From: Symbiodinium kawagutii | Taxonomy: Eukaryota > Sar > Dinophyceae > Suessiales > Symbiodiniaceae | NCBI GenBank assembly: GCA_009767595.1 | Contig: VSDK01002138.1 | Span: 439,801 to 503,800 of the forward strand | Length of the DNA stretch: 64,000 nt | Reading direction: 5' to 3' | In this document: positions 31,646 through 41,959 of the stretch, piece by piece | Numbering within the stretch: the stretch's first letter is position 1 | Layout: each line of letters starts with the position of its first letter | Program-made: the position numbers and the translations under genes | Notes under the pieces: generated by a model | What the model saw: only the letters and a program-made list of their open reading frames with translations | The model's database searches: none | Told to the model about the DNA's origin: nothing

Positions 31646-32801
31646 CTGGTTACCACACGCTTCGCGTGAAAAAGATGTTTCGTGGATGTGAAACTGGTGG
31701 CTAACTGCGAGTTAATTGTGATCATTTGATGGTTAAATTCTAAATTGTGTGTATATAAATGAGAAAAACGTGTGGTGGCCAATGGTGATTGACATGGTCG
31801 GTTGATCATGTTGGTCACCATGGTTGGTAAAGATGTGATGCTTCAGGAATCGATCATGGTGGTTAATGCTGGCATGTGATGGTTAATGATGATGGTTCCA
31901 CCTTTGACTCAGCCACATGGAGGCACCACGAGGCGCCAGGGCCCCTGCGGTAGGCGCCACAAGGAACCACTTGAGCATCAATCTTCGAGGCCTTTCATCC
32001 GCGAATCCAATGGCAGCGTTTTGCAAAAGATCAAGAAATGTCCAGCAATGTATTGTTGATATTCGTTGATCAACTATAAATATAGGGGTCGTAACTTATA
32101 ACTTATCACCATTAATAATGGCTTAATTTCACAGGGGACCGGGATAATACCTAACAATAATGGTCAAACAACTACGACATGGGGGGTTCTTGGAATTGGG
32201 AACCCCCAAAATAGTTGGTTTATTACTATAGACGGTTGATACAAAGGATGATTTGGGGGTCCACATATTTAGATGGGGATGAGTCAATATTCACCAACCA
32301 ACAAATGGGTAGATGAACATCCCAACCAATCCTAGATAGGTCATCTGGGGGATGTTCACATCCACGGTATTGACCCACGGCTTTACGTGTATATAGATGT
32401 GGGTTTAGATCTTTATGCATTGATGCATAGACATACGTACCTAGAGAGCTGTATAGGTTTTACAAGCAATTCATTATGACCCACTAATACCAATGGGATA
32501 CTACTAGTACTAACCATTCTAAAGTAGATACAAGAGCTTATGCTCGATACAGTATCTAGATCAGTTGTGATCATTTACCATTAGCGGGTGGTCCAATTCG
32601 ATATTCTATCCTTTACTAATTACAAACCATCCGTACAACCACTTGTAATACTAAGAATAGAATACGCAAGGATGGTTGTACGACTTGATTTATCAGCCAT
32701 TTATGACCGATAATGGCTAATCATTAGTGCAACCATCACTTCAGATAACCATGGCATCGTCAACGTGGCTAGGCCCATTCATTGGGCAACATGGCTGCCA
32801 C
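31646..32801. repeat. intron, mixed
   Basis: GATGGTT drift at 31690-31890; a coding-like minus stretch at 31920-31975 (WFLVAPTAGALAPRGASM) without a clear donor; decayed family 2 ends (GGGGTTCTTGGAATTGGGAACCCCC at 32185). Confidence 0.5.
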
Positions 32802-32907
32802 CCCAACGGCGAAGCCTCGAACCCCGGTGGGGGTTCGCCCTGGCGGCCTCAGCACGGTGCAGGACCTGCGCATGAAGCCGCTCCACTTCGGAACGACACA
32901 CGGGGAC
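32802..32907 (-). CDS. putative exon, unknown protein
   Basis: Acceptor CGCGGCCGCCCAG, phase 0, VPVCRSEVERLHAQVLHRAE then AARANPHRGSRLRRW and one base, donor GTGGCAGCC. First half has heptad-like spacing. Strong codon bias. Confidence 0.7.
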
Positions 32908-32984
32908 CTGGGCGGCCGCGGTTGGAGGTGGAAAAAATGCGGCGAGCCGGAGCCATGGTGGGAGATGGTTCATGGTGGTTAGTA

Positions 32985-33700
32985 GTGGTTGGTGGTGGTT
33001 GATTAATGGTTAGGAATGGTTGGTACTGGTTAGAGCCGCGGTTGGTGATTAATGGTTGTTTAATGGTTAGTAATGGTTAGTAATGGTTAGTAATGGTTAG
33101 AGCCATGGTTAGAGCCATGGTTAGAGCCATGGTTGGTGATTAATGGTTGGTAATGGTTGGTGATGGTTTATCACTATTTATGGTGAATGATGGTAATAAT
33201 GATGGTACTTGATGGTGATCATGATCGTTTGTGATGGTAAGTAATGGTTGATCATGGTTGATCATGCTTGATCACGGTTGGTAGTGGTTAACAATGCTTA
33301 GTAAAGGTTGATGATGATTAGGTAATACGCGGATTATGTAATTAGCTGGTGACTGAAAAATAGATTGGTAATGATGGTTGAATTGGTGATGAATGACCGT
33401 GGCTTTTGAGGGGTAGTGATGGTCCAGAAATGTCGGTAGTAGTTGATCATAGTCAATACTGGTCGGTCATGGTTGGTGATGGTGGTTGATGATGATGATT
33501 GTGATCAACAAATGTCAATGTTGAACAACGGTGAATGATGGTTAATGATGACTTTTAATGGTCAATGATAGTGAATAATATCATGATTAACCAGGCTAAA
33601 TGATGGTCAGTACTTAGTGGTTGATGATGGCCAATGTTACGTTAGATTGAGAATGGTTGATGTGAGCGGTCCATCCATCCGACTAGCCGTTGGATAGGCT
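32985..33700. repeat. TGATGGTT/TAATGGTTAG tract with short tandem arrays
   Basis: Contains regular TAATGGTTAG units (about 33055-33100) and AGCCATGGTT units (about 33100-33135), grading into imperfect TGATGGTT drift. It lies to the right of the exon at 32802. Confidence 0.8.
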
Positions 33701-33853
33701 CAACACGAGCTAGCTCGATTATGATAACGGTGATACTGGCACTGATACGATGACTATTATAAGATCCTGGTCAAAATCCAACCATTGAGCAAATAGATGA
33801 CCATCATTGTTGATGTGCAAAGACTGGACCAGGGGCGAAAGCTCAAGAATCAC

Positions 33854-33946
33854 TTCATTGGATGGAGGATTTCACTGGCTGCAGCTGGCTGTATATTGTA
33901 CTGTGTTTTCTTTCGCAAATGTTCGCGCCAGCCGAGAACAACATGG
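33854..33946 (-). CDS. putative exon, unknown protein
   Basis: Acceptor ACTTCAGTAAG, one base, HVVLGWREHLRKKTQYNIQP then AAASEILHPM and two bases, donor GTGATTC. The plus frame 33797-33994 is the mirror. Confidence 0.7.
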
Positions 33947-34372
33947 CTTACTGAAGTTATACAGATGGTTCTCATGGCTATACTTTTGGCATAATGGTTG
34001 TACCGATGATTCTTGATATGCTTATTGATGGCTGGTAATGATTGGGCAATGCTTAGAGTAGTAACAATTAACCATGGCAAATAATGCTAACTGGCTCTTT
34101 TGAGCAGGGAATTCAGGGAAGAGATGCCGTGCTTTAGTCACTGCTTGAAGATGTTGAAAGACTATTTTTCAAAAAACTATTGACTTTCCCTGCGTGAACC
34201 ATCACGAACCATCATTTGCCATCATCAACCAATATCAATCATCGCCATCACCCAGCAATATCAATCATCACTAACCATCGCTAAGCATCATGAACCATTC
34301 AACAAACCCATCAGAAAATCCACCACAAGCGCATCCGTCCCCTTGGCGGAGACGCGCGCTGCGCCGCTGCAC

Positions 34373-34436
34373 CTGAAAGTCCTCCACAAAACGAAGGCCC
34401 AATCGCTGCACCTCGTGACGGACTGCCGCTGAAGCG
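34373..34436 (-). CDS. putative exon, unknown protein
   Basis: Acceptor AACCCTGTCAAG, one base, ASAAVRHEVQRLGLRFVEDF and Q, phase 0 at GTGCAGCGG. The frame stays open for 20 more codons. An alternative frame (RFSGSPSRGAAIGPS) is open from the same acceptor. Confidence 0.6.
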
Positions 34437-34482
34437 CTTGACAGGGTTATGAATGGTTGAACAGTAGTGATGGGTTCTACAT

Positions 34483-34595
34483 GGCTATGGGTCAATATTA
34501 ACCATCAATAATGGCTTGTAACGACCAGCCAAATCATAGGGAAAACAATGGTGAATGATGGGGGAACCAGGGGTACAGGGTTTTGACCCATAGCC
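34483..34595. mobile_element. family 1 element with ACAT duplication
   Basis: GGCTATGGGTCAATATTAACC to TTTTGACCCATAGCC, flanked by ACAT on both sides (34479-34482 and 34596-34599). Confidence 0.85.
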
Positions 34596-34599
34596 ACAT

Positions 34600-35215
34600 G
34601 CTTATAAGGTTACACTGTTTACCAAATAGTAGTAGAACAGTAGTAGCTTACCAGTAGTAGCTTATGCTGGTGAATAAGGGTTTTAGGAACCATGGTGCTA
34701 GTGGTACACAACTATGGTCAATCTTGGCGCGGACTAGTGAATCACGGTAGCTTCAAAATTTACGTTCTGATCATGAGTTCATCTAGGTTCTGTTGGCAAT
34801 TCGAATTCCAGAAACCACTGGATATCCCTTTTAAAGGTTCAGCCCCGGCTCATAGCCGCAGACTCAAGTAGCTACTTGCCATTCAACAACTCACAGGTAT
34901 ACCAACCAAGAGCGCGTGTTTTCACCCTTGGAAAAAAATGCAGCAGTGCATTTCTTCGCCTCCGATGAGTCCCGATGAGGTACCTTTTTTATGTTCATGC
35001 TTCTAATGCTCAAGAATGTGTTCACAAGTTCCTTCACCAGCCAGCTTTTAAATGCCAGAAGAATGGTCAACCAGCTGGTTGAATCCCCAGTTTATCCTGC
35101 TTAATACGCTGAAGAAGGGTCAACCAGCTGGTCACTTCCTTGGTTTATCGTGGTTACTCAGCAGCTTCCCCTGGGACGTCAACACCTTCGCCATGGCACC
35201 ATGGCCATGCCCCAC
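34600..35215. repeat. intron, mixed
   Basis: AGTAGTAGCTTA repeats at 34625-34665, a duplicated GGTCAACCAGCTGGT near 35065 and 35117, otherwise non-repetitive and without a frame I can support. Confidence 0.45.
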
Positions 35216-35303
35216 CTTGCTGAGTCCCGTGGCGGCTCCACTGGGCGTCCCGGGTAAGGTCTCCACCCGGCAGCGCACGTCCGCAATGGAGCGCACGCCG
35301 CAC
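35216..35303 (-). CDS. putative exon, unknown protein
   Basis: Acceptor CTCCACTGCAG then G, CGVRSIADVRCRVETLPG then TPSGAATGLSK, phase 0 at GTGGGGC; a later donor (GTGTTGACG, 35185) adds ten in-frame codons VGHGHGAMAK. All three minus frames are open; this one has the best codon bias. Confidence 0.65.
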
Positions 35304-35887
35304 CTGCAGTGGAGCTACGGTTCTGGCGGAAATCGCTGGTGATTTCATGGGGATTTCTTGGTGAAATCTAGTGATTTGATGGTTGATTTGATGCTTAAAT
35401 CACATTTTTTCCGAAGATCATCTACTCAAAGATGGTGATTTGATTGATTGGTGGATTAATTTCATTGATGATGGTGAATGGAGGGTTGATCAATGATGAT
35501 TAATAACTGGTTAATCAATCGCTGCAATGATTATAGAATGATGGTTGCAATGGTTAACAATGATTCCAGTGATTAGTGCTCGTGACTGGTGGTTGATAAT
35601 TTTTGATAACTTAACCAAGAATGAAAATCAAACCCTGGGGGTTCCAGGTTTTGTAGGGTAGCATGTGTACCACCATGTACCACCCCCCAACCAACCATTG
35701 TCATCAGCAACCATCAAGAAGCGACAGTTGAAAACCACTATTGATCATGATGAATCGTCGTGAATCGTCGTTGACCATCACTAGTCCACCAATTTGGACC
35801 ACTCATCATGGATCATATGAAGCATCACAATCTCTAAGCAACCATTATCAACCAATTGACCATGATGAGTCATCATCACCCATTCTT

Positions 35888-36063
35888 TGCCGGTACACTC
35901 TGGTAAACTAACCTCATCGCCTGGGAAATCCGCAGAAATAGCTTTGGGTGTACCCATAAGAAGTGGTGATTTTAGACAAATCCACCATGGAAATTGCTGA
36001 TTTCCAAAAATTTCCCATACAAACATGTGATTTTCCACTGCCACGTTAATATACCAATGTTAG
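35888..36063. mobile_element. family 5 inverted-repeat element, diverged
   Basis: CACTCTGGTAAACTAACCTC to CACGTTAATATACCAATG, longer than other copies; probably carries an insertion. Confidence 0.55.
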
Positions 36064-36078
36064 GGTAGTGGAAACCAC

Positions 36079-36206
36079 CAGGTAAACCCAAGCAGCACGC
36101 CATCCCAAGCCGCCCGTTCCGCAGTTCCCCCTTCGGCCTCAACCAGGCTTGGGCCAAGGCCGGTCCAACGCCGTGAATCCTGGCCGCCGGGAGACAAAAT
36201 GTGTCC
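36079..36206 (-). CDS. putative exon, frame undecided
   Basis: Acceptor TTCCACTATGAG and donor GTGGTTTCC bound 128 bases with three plausible minus frames: GHILSPGGQDSRRWTGLG, RDTFCLPAARIHGVGPALA (best codon bias, through AWLRPKGELRNGRLG) and THFVSRRPGFTALDRPW. Clearly coding-like, but I cannot choose. Confidence 0.5.
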
Positions 36207-36443
36207 CTCATAGTGAAATGAGGATCGACAATGATGCTTCATGATGGTTCATTCCCCTTCCGTTGAGACCCAGCCGACAACCATGCTTCATGATGGTTAA
36301 TCCACGGTTAACCAAGGATTAAGTGATGCTGATCTAATGCTTCAATACTGATCTACTGGTTGTAGCACAAACAAAATGACTATGCCATGCTTGATGGCTA
36401 ATCCTGCTCTGATCCAAGTTGTTTCCAGGAATGACTTTGACAC

Positions 36444-36622
36444 CAGGCAGCCGCACCCGCCTTGTGAGTTCGAGCAGCGCATGGATCTCTGGATCCTGGC
36501 GCGGATGCAACTCATCCAACCCCAAGGGGTGGGTTGATGAGGGCGTCAGCCGGACCCCATATCGTGGAAGGCGTGGATTACACCGAAACCCGTCCCATAA
36601 TCCGTTTCGTGATGGTACAGGA
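36444..36622 (-). CDS. putative exon, unknown protein
   Basis: Acceptor GGGCAGTAG, one base, PVPSRNGLWDGFRCNPRLP, RYGVRLTPSSTHPLGLDELH and PRQDPEIHALLELTRRVRLP, one base, donor GTGTCAAAG. Phase fits 36765-36964. The plus strand is open over part (NDFDTRQPHPPCEFEQRM with a good acceptor), but the minus reading is longer and joins the chain. Confidence 0.7.
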
Positions 36623-36764
36623 CTACTGCCCGCATGGTTTTTGATGATTAGCCGTTTATACCAGTGATGATTTTTTTCATACAAAAAGCCCAACGGACCA
36701 TGAACATGGACTATGCCTCAACAATTGTGTGGTCCCATTGGCTGTTTGGTACCCCTAAGCCAAC

Positions 36765-36964
36765 CCGAAGCAGCCGTGGGCATCCGTGGGTTTCCTGGCC
36801 GGCCCGGCCTTGCGAAAGGCTTCGGCTTGCTCCAGGCAACCCCTTTGCTGGATCTCCTCATGAGGCAACCCCCATGGCAGGAGAACTGCTTTTGGAAAAG
36901 AAATCAGGCACTGTATCAAGAACAAAATTTGCACCCCAAGATTGTTTGCTATACAAATCAGGCA
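36765..36964 (-). CDS. putative exon with a hydrophobic segment
   Basis: Acceptor ATATCTTTGTTTTTAG (fine pyrimidine tract), 66 codons: CLICIANNLGVQILFLIQCL, ISFPKAVLLPWGLPHEEIQQ and RGCLEQAEAFRKAGPARKP, then DAHGCF and two bases, donor GTTGGC. About 30 hydrophobic residues could be a membrane segment. Phase agrees with both neighbours. Two plus frames of 125 and 157 residues are taken as mirrors. Confidence 0.75.
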
Positions 36965-37286
36965 CTAAAAACAAAGATATCCACATATCAGCATCCAGAG
37001 AATGGTTTTGGCATAGAAAGTATCAAACCTCCAATGCCACCATCCCATGCAACTGGGAACGCATGTGCAGTGAAGCAAGTGCTGTGTTGAACACTACACG
37101 ACTGACCCAGAATGGAAAATCATGTAACCATTCATGAATTATGGTTCATGATGGTGAGCGATGGGTTATATAACCTAATCATAAGAAACCACCATGCACC
37201 ATAGAGAACAATCAGTACTTACATAACATGACCACTACTCACCGATTGATGCATGTGCACCCGTGTTAGACATTGGATGGCTTGAC

Positions 37287-37370
37287 CCAGGAGCCACTGC
37301 CACCCTGCAGCAGCTGCCGGTCCAAACACTTCTGCACAAACTTCGGTGTGAGGCCAATGGACTTCAAATC
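37287..37370 (-). CDS. putative exon, unknown protein
   Basis: Acceptor CATTGTGTTTCAG, phase 0, DLKSIGLTPKFVQKCLDRQL then QGGSGSW, phase 0 at GTCAAGCC, a donor type seen at other element ends. Without splicing the frame would stop after six more codons at 37266. A family 3 element lies just upstream. Confidence 0.7.
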
Positions 37371-37412
37371 CTGAAACACAATGGTTGAGAGGCTCCTAGT
37401 TGTGAACAATAG

Positions 37413-37521
37413 CTGGTTGGTGGTTGAACCACCCTTGTGAAAAATATTGGTCAACCAACCAGTTGTGTATAATTACGCATAATTACTAGGTAAAATAAAA
37501 AATGTTTAAAACACCAACCAA
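37413..37521. mobile_element. family 3 inverted-repeat element
   Basis: CTGGTTGGTGGTTGAACCACC to TTTAAAACACCAACCA; ATAGCTGG occurs on both sides, so the duplication may extend into the terminus. Confidence 0.75.
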
Positions 37522-37970
37522 ATAGCTGGTACTGCTGGTACTGGTCAGGAATGTGCTCTATATCATGCTGCAAATGGTGATGAAGTGGCTGAGTTCCCAG
37601 TGATGCTTGTCAGGACTGAAGGCAAGCTTGCTGGTAGCGCTCGTGTTTCCTACGGCCTGACTATCCGGTATGGATTTTTGCAGCAGAAACCAGGCCTACA
37701 AAAATTGGATCCCAATATCTACCATCAGGGTAGGGAATCTACGCTTTGAAGGAAATCGAACTAATCTAGTGAGTATTCTTTTCCAACAAATGTTTGTCAA
37801 ATAGTTCCACGGTTCCCACTGGCGTGGAATCCTCCTATGCCATCGATTTCCCACGCGTTAACATCCCCCACGAGACACCTGAGCGGACATAGAAGATCGA
37901 GTTTGGGCCACCAGATTTTCGGCCTGAGCAGCGGTCAAAATCCAATCATCACTGATCACATGATTATTGG

Positions 37971-38068
37971 CTGGTTGGTGGTTTAAACCAATACGAAAAA
38001 TATGAGTCAACCAAGCAACCATTGGTTGATACTGGGGAACATGAAAAATGTTTCAAACCACCAGCCAG
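37971..38068. mobile_element. family 3 inverted-repeat element
   Basis: CTGGTTGGTGGTTTAAACC to TGTTTCAAACCACCAGCCAG. Confidence 0.75.
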
Positions 38069-38517
38069 TTGGTATTGACCATGATACGACTTTCATCGAA
38101 TTCTAATCAGGACTAACCCTGATTCAGCAAAGTATACCAGTACTTAACTATCAACTAGCCATCAAATAATCATCAACTAAGCATCAATTAGTCATCAAGT
38201 AGCCATCAACTGAACATCAATTAAGCATCACTTAAGCATCAACTAGCCATCATTTCCCCATTCATAAGCCATAGACTATCATTGACCAACCATCAACTAC
38301 GTAACCATCAATCAACAATCAATTAAGAACTCATGACTCATCCATAGACAATCAAACAATCATCATTTGACCATCACCTCCCCATCAATCATCAATCAAT
38401 AGCCTACCATCACCTTCCCACAAAATCAATTACAGTAATTTAAGTCAATTGTTGACTAACCATCAACTCACCATCAATCATCCACCTTTCATTCAAGATC
38501 CACGCTCCGCTTCGCAG

Positions 38518-38605
38518 CTCCACCCATCCGCTCCGCTTCGCCAAGGCCTTCTTGTACTGCCACGCTCGCCACTTATCACCACGCGCGGCCCAGGCAGCGG
38601 AACAG
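38518..38605 (+). CDS. putative plus-strand exon
   Basis: Acceptor TCCGCTTCGCAG, one base, STHPLRFAKAFLYCHARHLS then PRAAQAAEQ, phase 0 at donor GTACGAAAC. Codon bias (AAG GCC TTC TTG TAC TGC CAC) is better than in the minus frames here. A second plus stretch (EIRSRGAGLSLTPPVGD, donor GTGAGGG) follows at 38630. May be a nested antisense gene. Confidence 0.45.
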
Positions 38606-39470
38606 GTACGAAACCTATGGCTGAAAAGGAGATCCGGTCCAGGGGTGCTGGGTTATCGCTGACCCCACCCGTGGGCGATTTATTGTTGGTGAGGGCTATA
38701 AGCTATAACCACGAAGTCATAATAAAGATCAGCAATATGCCGGTTATACTCATGAAGCCATAATAGAGATCAGTAACAAGCCATGATTGAGTTCATTGTT
38801 GGGATGAATAAGCGGCCTTACTATTGGTTTAAGGAATTGGTGATGATTATTCCAACAGGCCGGATAGACAATGGCATTATTGGTCGGCTTAAATAAGCAA
38901 CATATTTTACCCCATCATTCATAGTAAGGGTATACTCATCAATATAATCAAGCGATATCAACCACGGCTTGTCGCTGATCATTGACTTCAAGAAGCGGAG
39001 ATCTGTTTTAGAATACACATGCAATAGGGAGATGTTCAGCAAGAGCAAGAGATAGGCTATAAAAGCAGTACAAGCACTGCGGATATGACCCGCAATGAGA
39101 GAAATCTAAAATATTTTGTACACTGAGAATAGAGATATAACCAGCAAAGAGGGATCTGGCTAACATCAATGAGGGATCCCTGCCAGAAGGGAAAATGCGG
39201 AGAACGCCATCCACTGGCGTTGGAACGGTAGTCTTGGAGTTGCTTTATAGGAACCTTCGGCATGGCCTGTCTTCTAATGCTGCAGTTATCTGTAGTTAAA
39301 CCCCTCAAAAACACGTAGCTGATGATTCAATCTAATGGAAAATGGAGTTCCAATCTAAGCACGCCACCGAGGAAAGCATTTTTCACTTTGTGTTGCTTCC
39401 AGGATGCCCTCATCCCATACCCATCCATACTTACAGTATCTCATATCCCATCCACACCCATGTATCATAC

Positions 39471-39540
39471 CTCGTACTGATTTCTGCCAAGACGCTCATC
39501 TACCACTTTGGCGCGGAGATCTTCGCAATCAGACGTAGTC
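39471..39540 (-). CDS. putative exon, unknown protein
   Basis: Acceptor GTAGATCCTAG then G, TTSDCEDLRAKVVDERLGRN and QYE, phase 0 at donor GTATGAT. Excellent codon use. Phases fit 40282-40386 upstream and 37287-37370 downstream. Confidence 0.7.
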
Positions 39541-39660
39541 CTAGGATCTACAGGCATGGCTAAAGCGTTGAAAAGATGTACCTTGCCCATACTGTGCTTA
39601 CACGGGATGGAGCAGACCTGCCGCCAGAAACTTACAGACTGAACTGATGTACACTGATAT

Positions 39661-39760
39661 GGTGGTTTCTGAAAATAGGGAACGCCAAAAGTGATTGGTT
39701 TACTACGAGAAACGGTTCAAAAAGGATGATTTGGGGGTAACCCTATTTTGAGAAACCACC
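39661..39760. mobile_element. family 2 element with ATAT duplication
   Basis: GGTGGTTTCTGAAAATAGGG to CCCTATTTTGAGAAACCACC, flanked by ATAT on both sides. Nearly perfect 20-base terminal repeat. Confidence 0.85.
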
Positions 39761-39850
39761 ATATCATACATTCCTAATTGCTTCAACATGGAAAGTTTCC
39801 CTGGGCTCCCCAGCAAGGGTCCCAGCAGGCTCTGTAAGTCGGCATGCTTG

Positions 39851-39864
39851 NNNNNNNNNNNNNN
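39851..39864. other. assembly gap
   Basis: Fourteen N, size probably arbitrary. Any exon chain across it should be treated with care. Confidence 0.99.
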
Positions 39865-40183
39865 TGCTGAACATCAAACTCTGACCAAGGCTGGCTAAGT
39901 ACATAAAACTCATGTTTAGTTATGGGTTAATGATGGTTATATCCTGATGCTTAATGATGGGTAATGATCGTTGATGAGCTGTTTGATTGTGGTTAATGAT
40001 GGTCTAGTAAAGATTCACCATGCTGTCAAATGGTTGCTAACGACATGTGGTTGGTTCAAGCTATCTTTACAGGGCGTGACTCGAATGATAGTCAAGTGAT
40101 GGCTATTTAATGATTGATTCATACCATGGTCACTGGTTTCATGTTACTTATATAATCAGTACTTCATAGCTACTGGTATTTGA
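39865..40183. repeat. TGATGGTT-type tract
   Basis: GGTTAATGATGGTTATATCC-like drift up to the family 2 element at 40184. No coding island. Confidence 0.6.
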
Positions 40184-40282
40184 AAGTTTCTTAGAACAGG
40201 GGACCCCCCAAGTCGTCCTTTATTCATCATTTATAGGTAATAAACCAACCATTTTGGGGGTCCCCTATTTTGAGAAACCACC
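40184..40282. mobile_element. family 2 inverted-repeat element
   Basis: AGTTTCTTAGAACAGGGGACC to CCCCTATTTTGAGAAACCACC. The minus exon at 40282 ends exactly at it. Confidence 0.75.
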
Positions 40283-40386
40283 ATTTATATAATGGTTGAT
40301 AAGTTGGTTCATGCTGCAGCTTCGATTCGTCCCGCCTTGCAGTGGGGCGTTTCGTCTTGCCTGAGGCAGGTGTGGATCGTGGCGAT
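40282..40386 (-). CDS. putative basic exon ending at a family 2 terminus
   Basis: Acceptor CGTCTTGGCAG, one base, SPRSTPASGKTKRPTARRDE then SKLQHEPTYQPLYK and two bases, donor GTGGTTTCTC, which is the family 2 terminus. Another frame (RHDPHLPQARRNAPLQGG) is open. Ser/Arg/Lys-rich, disordered in character. Confidence 0.55.
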
Positions 40387-40399
40387 CTGCCAAGACGAC

Positions 40400-40749
40400 G
40401 GAAACCATTGCTAAGCTTAACCATCATCAATGGACACGTCATCATTGAATCATTGCAAGAAATGATCACCATCATTGACGCTTACTATCATCATCCACCA
40501 GCTCACCATCGTGAAAACCATCATCATGAACCATTGACCACCACCATTGTACCTCCTCTTGATCATTTTAAACCATTAAACCATCATCATTGAACCACCA
40601 TCGAACCATTTTCAGCACTTACCCACATTTCTTTGAATCATCATCCAAAAACACTCTCACCACCACTGACAACCAGCATCAAACCACCATTCGACCCACT
40701 TACCATGGTGGCTCTTCATGGCTCTTCACCACCAACTCAGCACCAACAC
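40400..40749. repeat. ACCATCATCA-type tract
   Basis: ACCATCATC and ACCACCATT drift to the left of the exon at 40750; the tract to its right (40860-41330) has the opposite orientation (ATGGTTAATGG). Confidence 0.7.
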
Positions 40750-40829
40750 CTTCCCTTCGTCGAGTCTTCCACGCCTCTTCTCAGCGCGTGCATTGGCTTC
40801 AGGCTGCACCTGAGGCGATCCGACGATGG
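40750..40829 (-). CDS. putative exon, charged
   Basis: Acceptor CCACCTTGTAG, two leading bases, IVGSPQVQPEANARAEKRRG and RLDEGK, phase 0 at GTGTTGG. Plus frames overlap but are less biased. Confidence 0.65.
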
Positions 40830-40859
40830 CTACAAGGTGGGCTCCCAACCACTTAGCTT

Positions 40860-41340
40860 AGTTGGTTTATAAGTAGCTTAACTGGGGCTAACTACCAGTT
40901 ACAGGGGCTTAAAAGTTATTGATGGGCTATTAATGGTTAATGGTTATATGGTTATATGGTAAATGGTCAGCTATTTATTGATTATGGCTCATAGTTGATT
41001 GGTTAATAGTTGATGAATGACTTAACCAATTAACCATAGTTGATGGCTATTAAAGTCACGGTTCATTGGTGCTTTTAATGGTTGGATATGGTTAATATGG
41101 TTGAGATGGTTAATTGATGACCCTTAAAGTCATTCGTCAACTATGAATGGTTATACTGATCATTGATTACATAGTCTAAAGAATGATTGTAGTGATTGTA
41201 GTCATTGATTACGGTGATTGACCATCAAAATCCTTAATCAAGAATGGTTATAGTCATAGTGATCGATAGTTGATAACTATAAATGACTGCTGTAGTTATC
41301 GATGATGATCAACCACTAATTGGGAGAGTGATAACTTTGA
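40860..41340. repeat. TGATGGTT-type tract
   Basis: ATGGTTAATGGTTATATGG and TGATTGTAGTGATTG drift, opposite orientation to 40400-40749. Confidence 0.7.
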
Positions 41341-41456
41341 TCAATCAAAGAAATCACAGAAAGTAAGAGACATCAAAGATCAGCACCGACCCGGATCTAC
41401 GTATTTGGACCCACTTGCACCCCCTATGACCGAGTTTTTCAACCGGTTGTATCCAC

Positions 41457-41544
41457 CAGGCACGCAATCTGTAGGTAGTGGCCCAAAGCCGTCAGGTGTT
41501 GAGACTGTGGCATGCTAAAGGGTTTCCAAGTGACCACATGTTGT
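41457..41544 (-). CDS. putative exon, unknown protein
   Basis: Acceptor TCCCACTAAG, one base, QHVVTWKPFSMPQSQHLTAL and GHYLQIACL, phase 0 at GTGGATAC. An adjacent CTGGCTCCTGGCCTCGCTCC segment (41600) recurs near 11830 and 60560. Confidence 0.6.
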
Positions 41545-41770
41545 CTTAGTGGGAGACCGCTACTCGTGGGGGCCGCTCCAACTGCTCCCCCTTCGGCTAG
41601 GACTGGATACCCCTGGCTCCTGGCCTCGCTCCCTCCCAACCACCAGGAAGCAAGACTCGAAAGTTGTCCAGCTCAATGGCACCCCTGACTTCCAAATTTC
41701 TGTGTCAAGATCCATCTTCGATTGCTCCAGCTATTGGATGATTGAGGGGTTCCCTATGCCGAGAACTCAC

Positions 41771-41950
41771 CAGCTGAGCTGCCCCAGGTTGTCCTTGCCT
41801 CCTTCCCGCCCCTCGCCTCCGCTAAACGGTAGCGATGCTCGGGCAGGCGCTCACCCAGCAACAGGCTGTCGCAGAGCCAGGCGTCAGTGACTACCTGCCG
41901 CAACCATTGAAATGCGTTGAAGCATCGCAGGTTCCCACCAGTAACCAGCA
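41771..41950 (-). CDS. putative exon, unknown protein
   Basis: Acceptor TGATGAACAG, two leading bases, 59 codons: LVTGGNLRCFNAFQWLRQV, TDAWLCDSLLLGERLPEHRY and RLAEARGGKEARTTWGSSA, one base, donor GTGAGTTC (canonical). Codon bias is excellent and no other frame competes. Confidence 0.75.
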
Positions 41951-41959
41951 CTGTTCATC

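Larger units (their letters stand above)
37522..39470. repeat. long intron with plus-strand island inside
   Basis: A family 3 copy at 37971, ATCAACTAGCCATCAA drift from 38140 to 38470, the plus exon at 38518, and 38610-39470 with open frames of poor codon bias on both strands. Confidence 0.5.

Noticed and set aside
36664-37137. Plus frames of 125 and 157 residues
   Set aside because: They are antisense to the exon at 36765-36964, which has a much better acceptor, codon bias and phase agreement.
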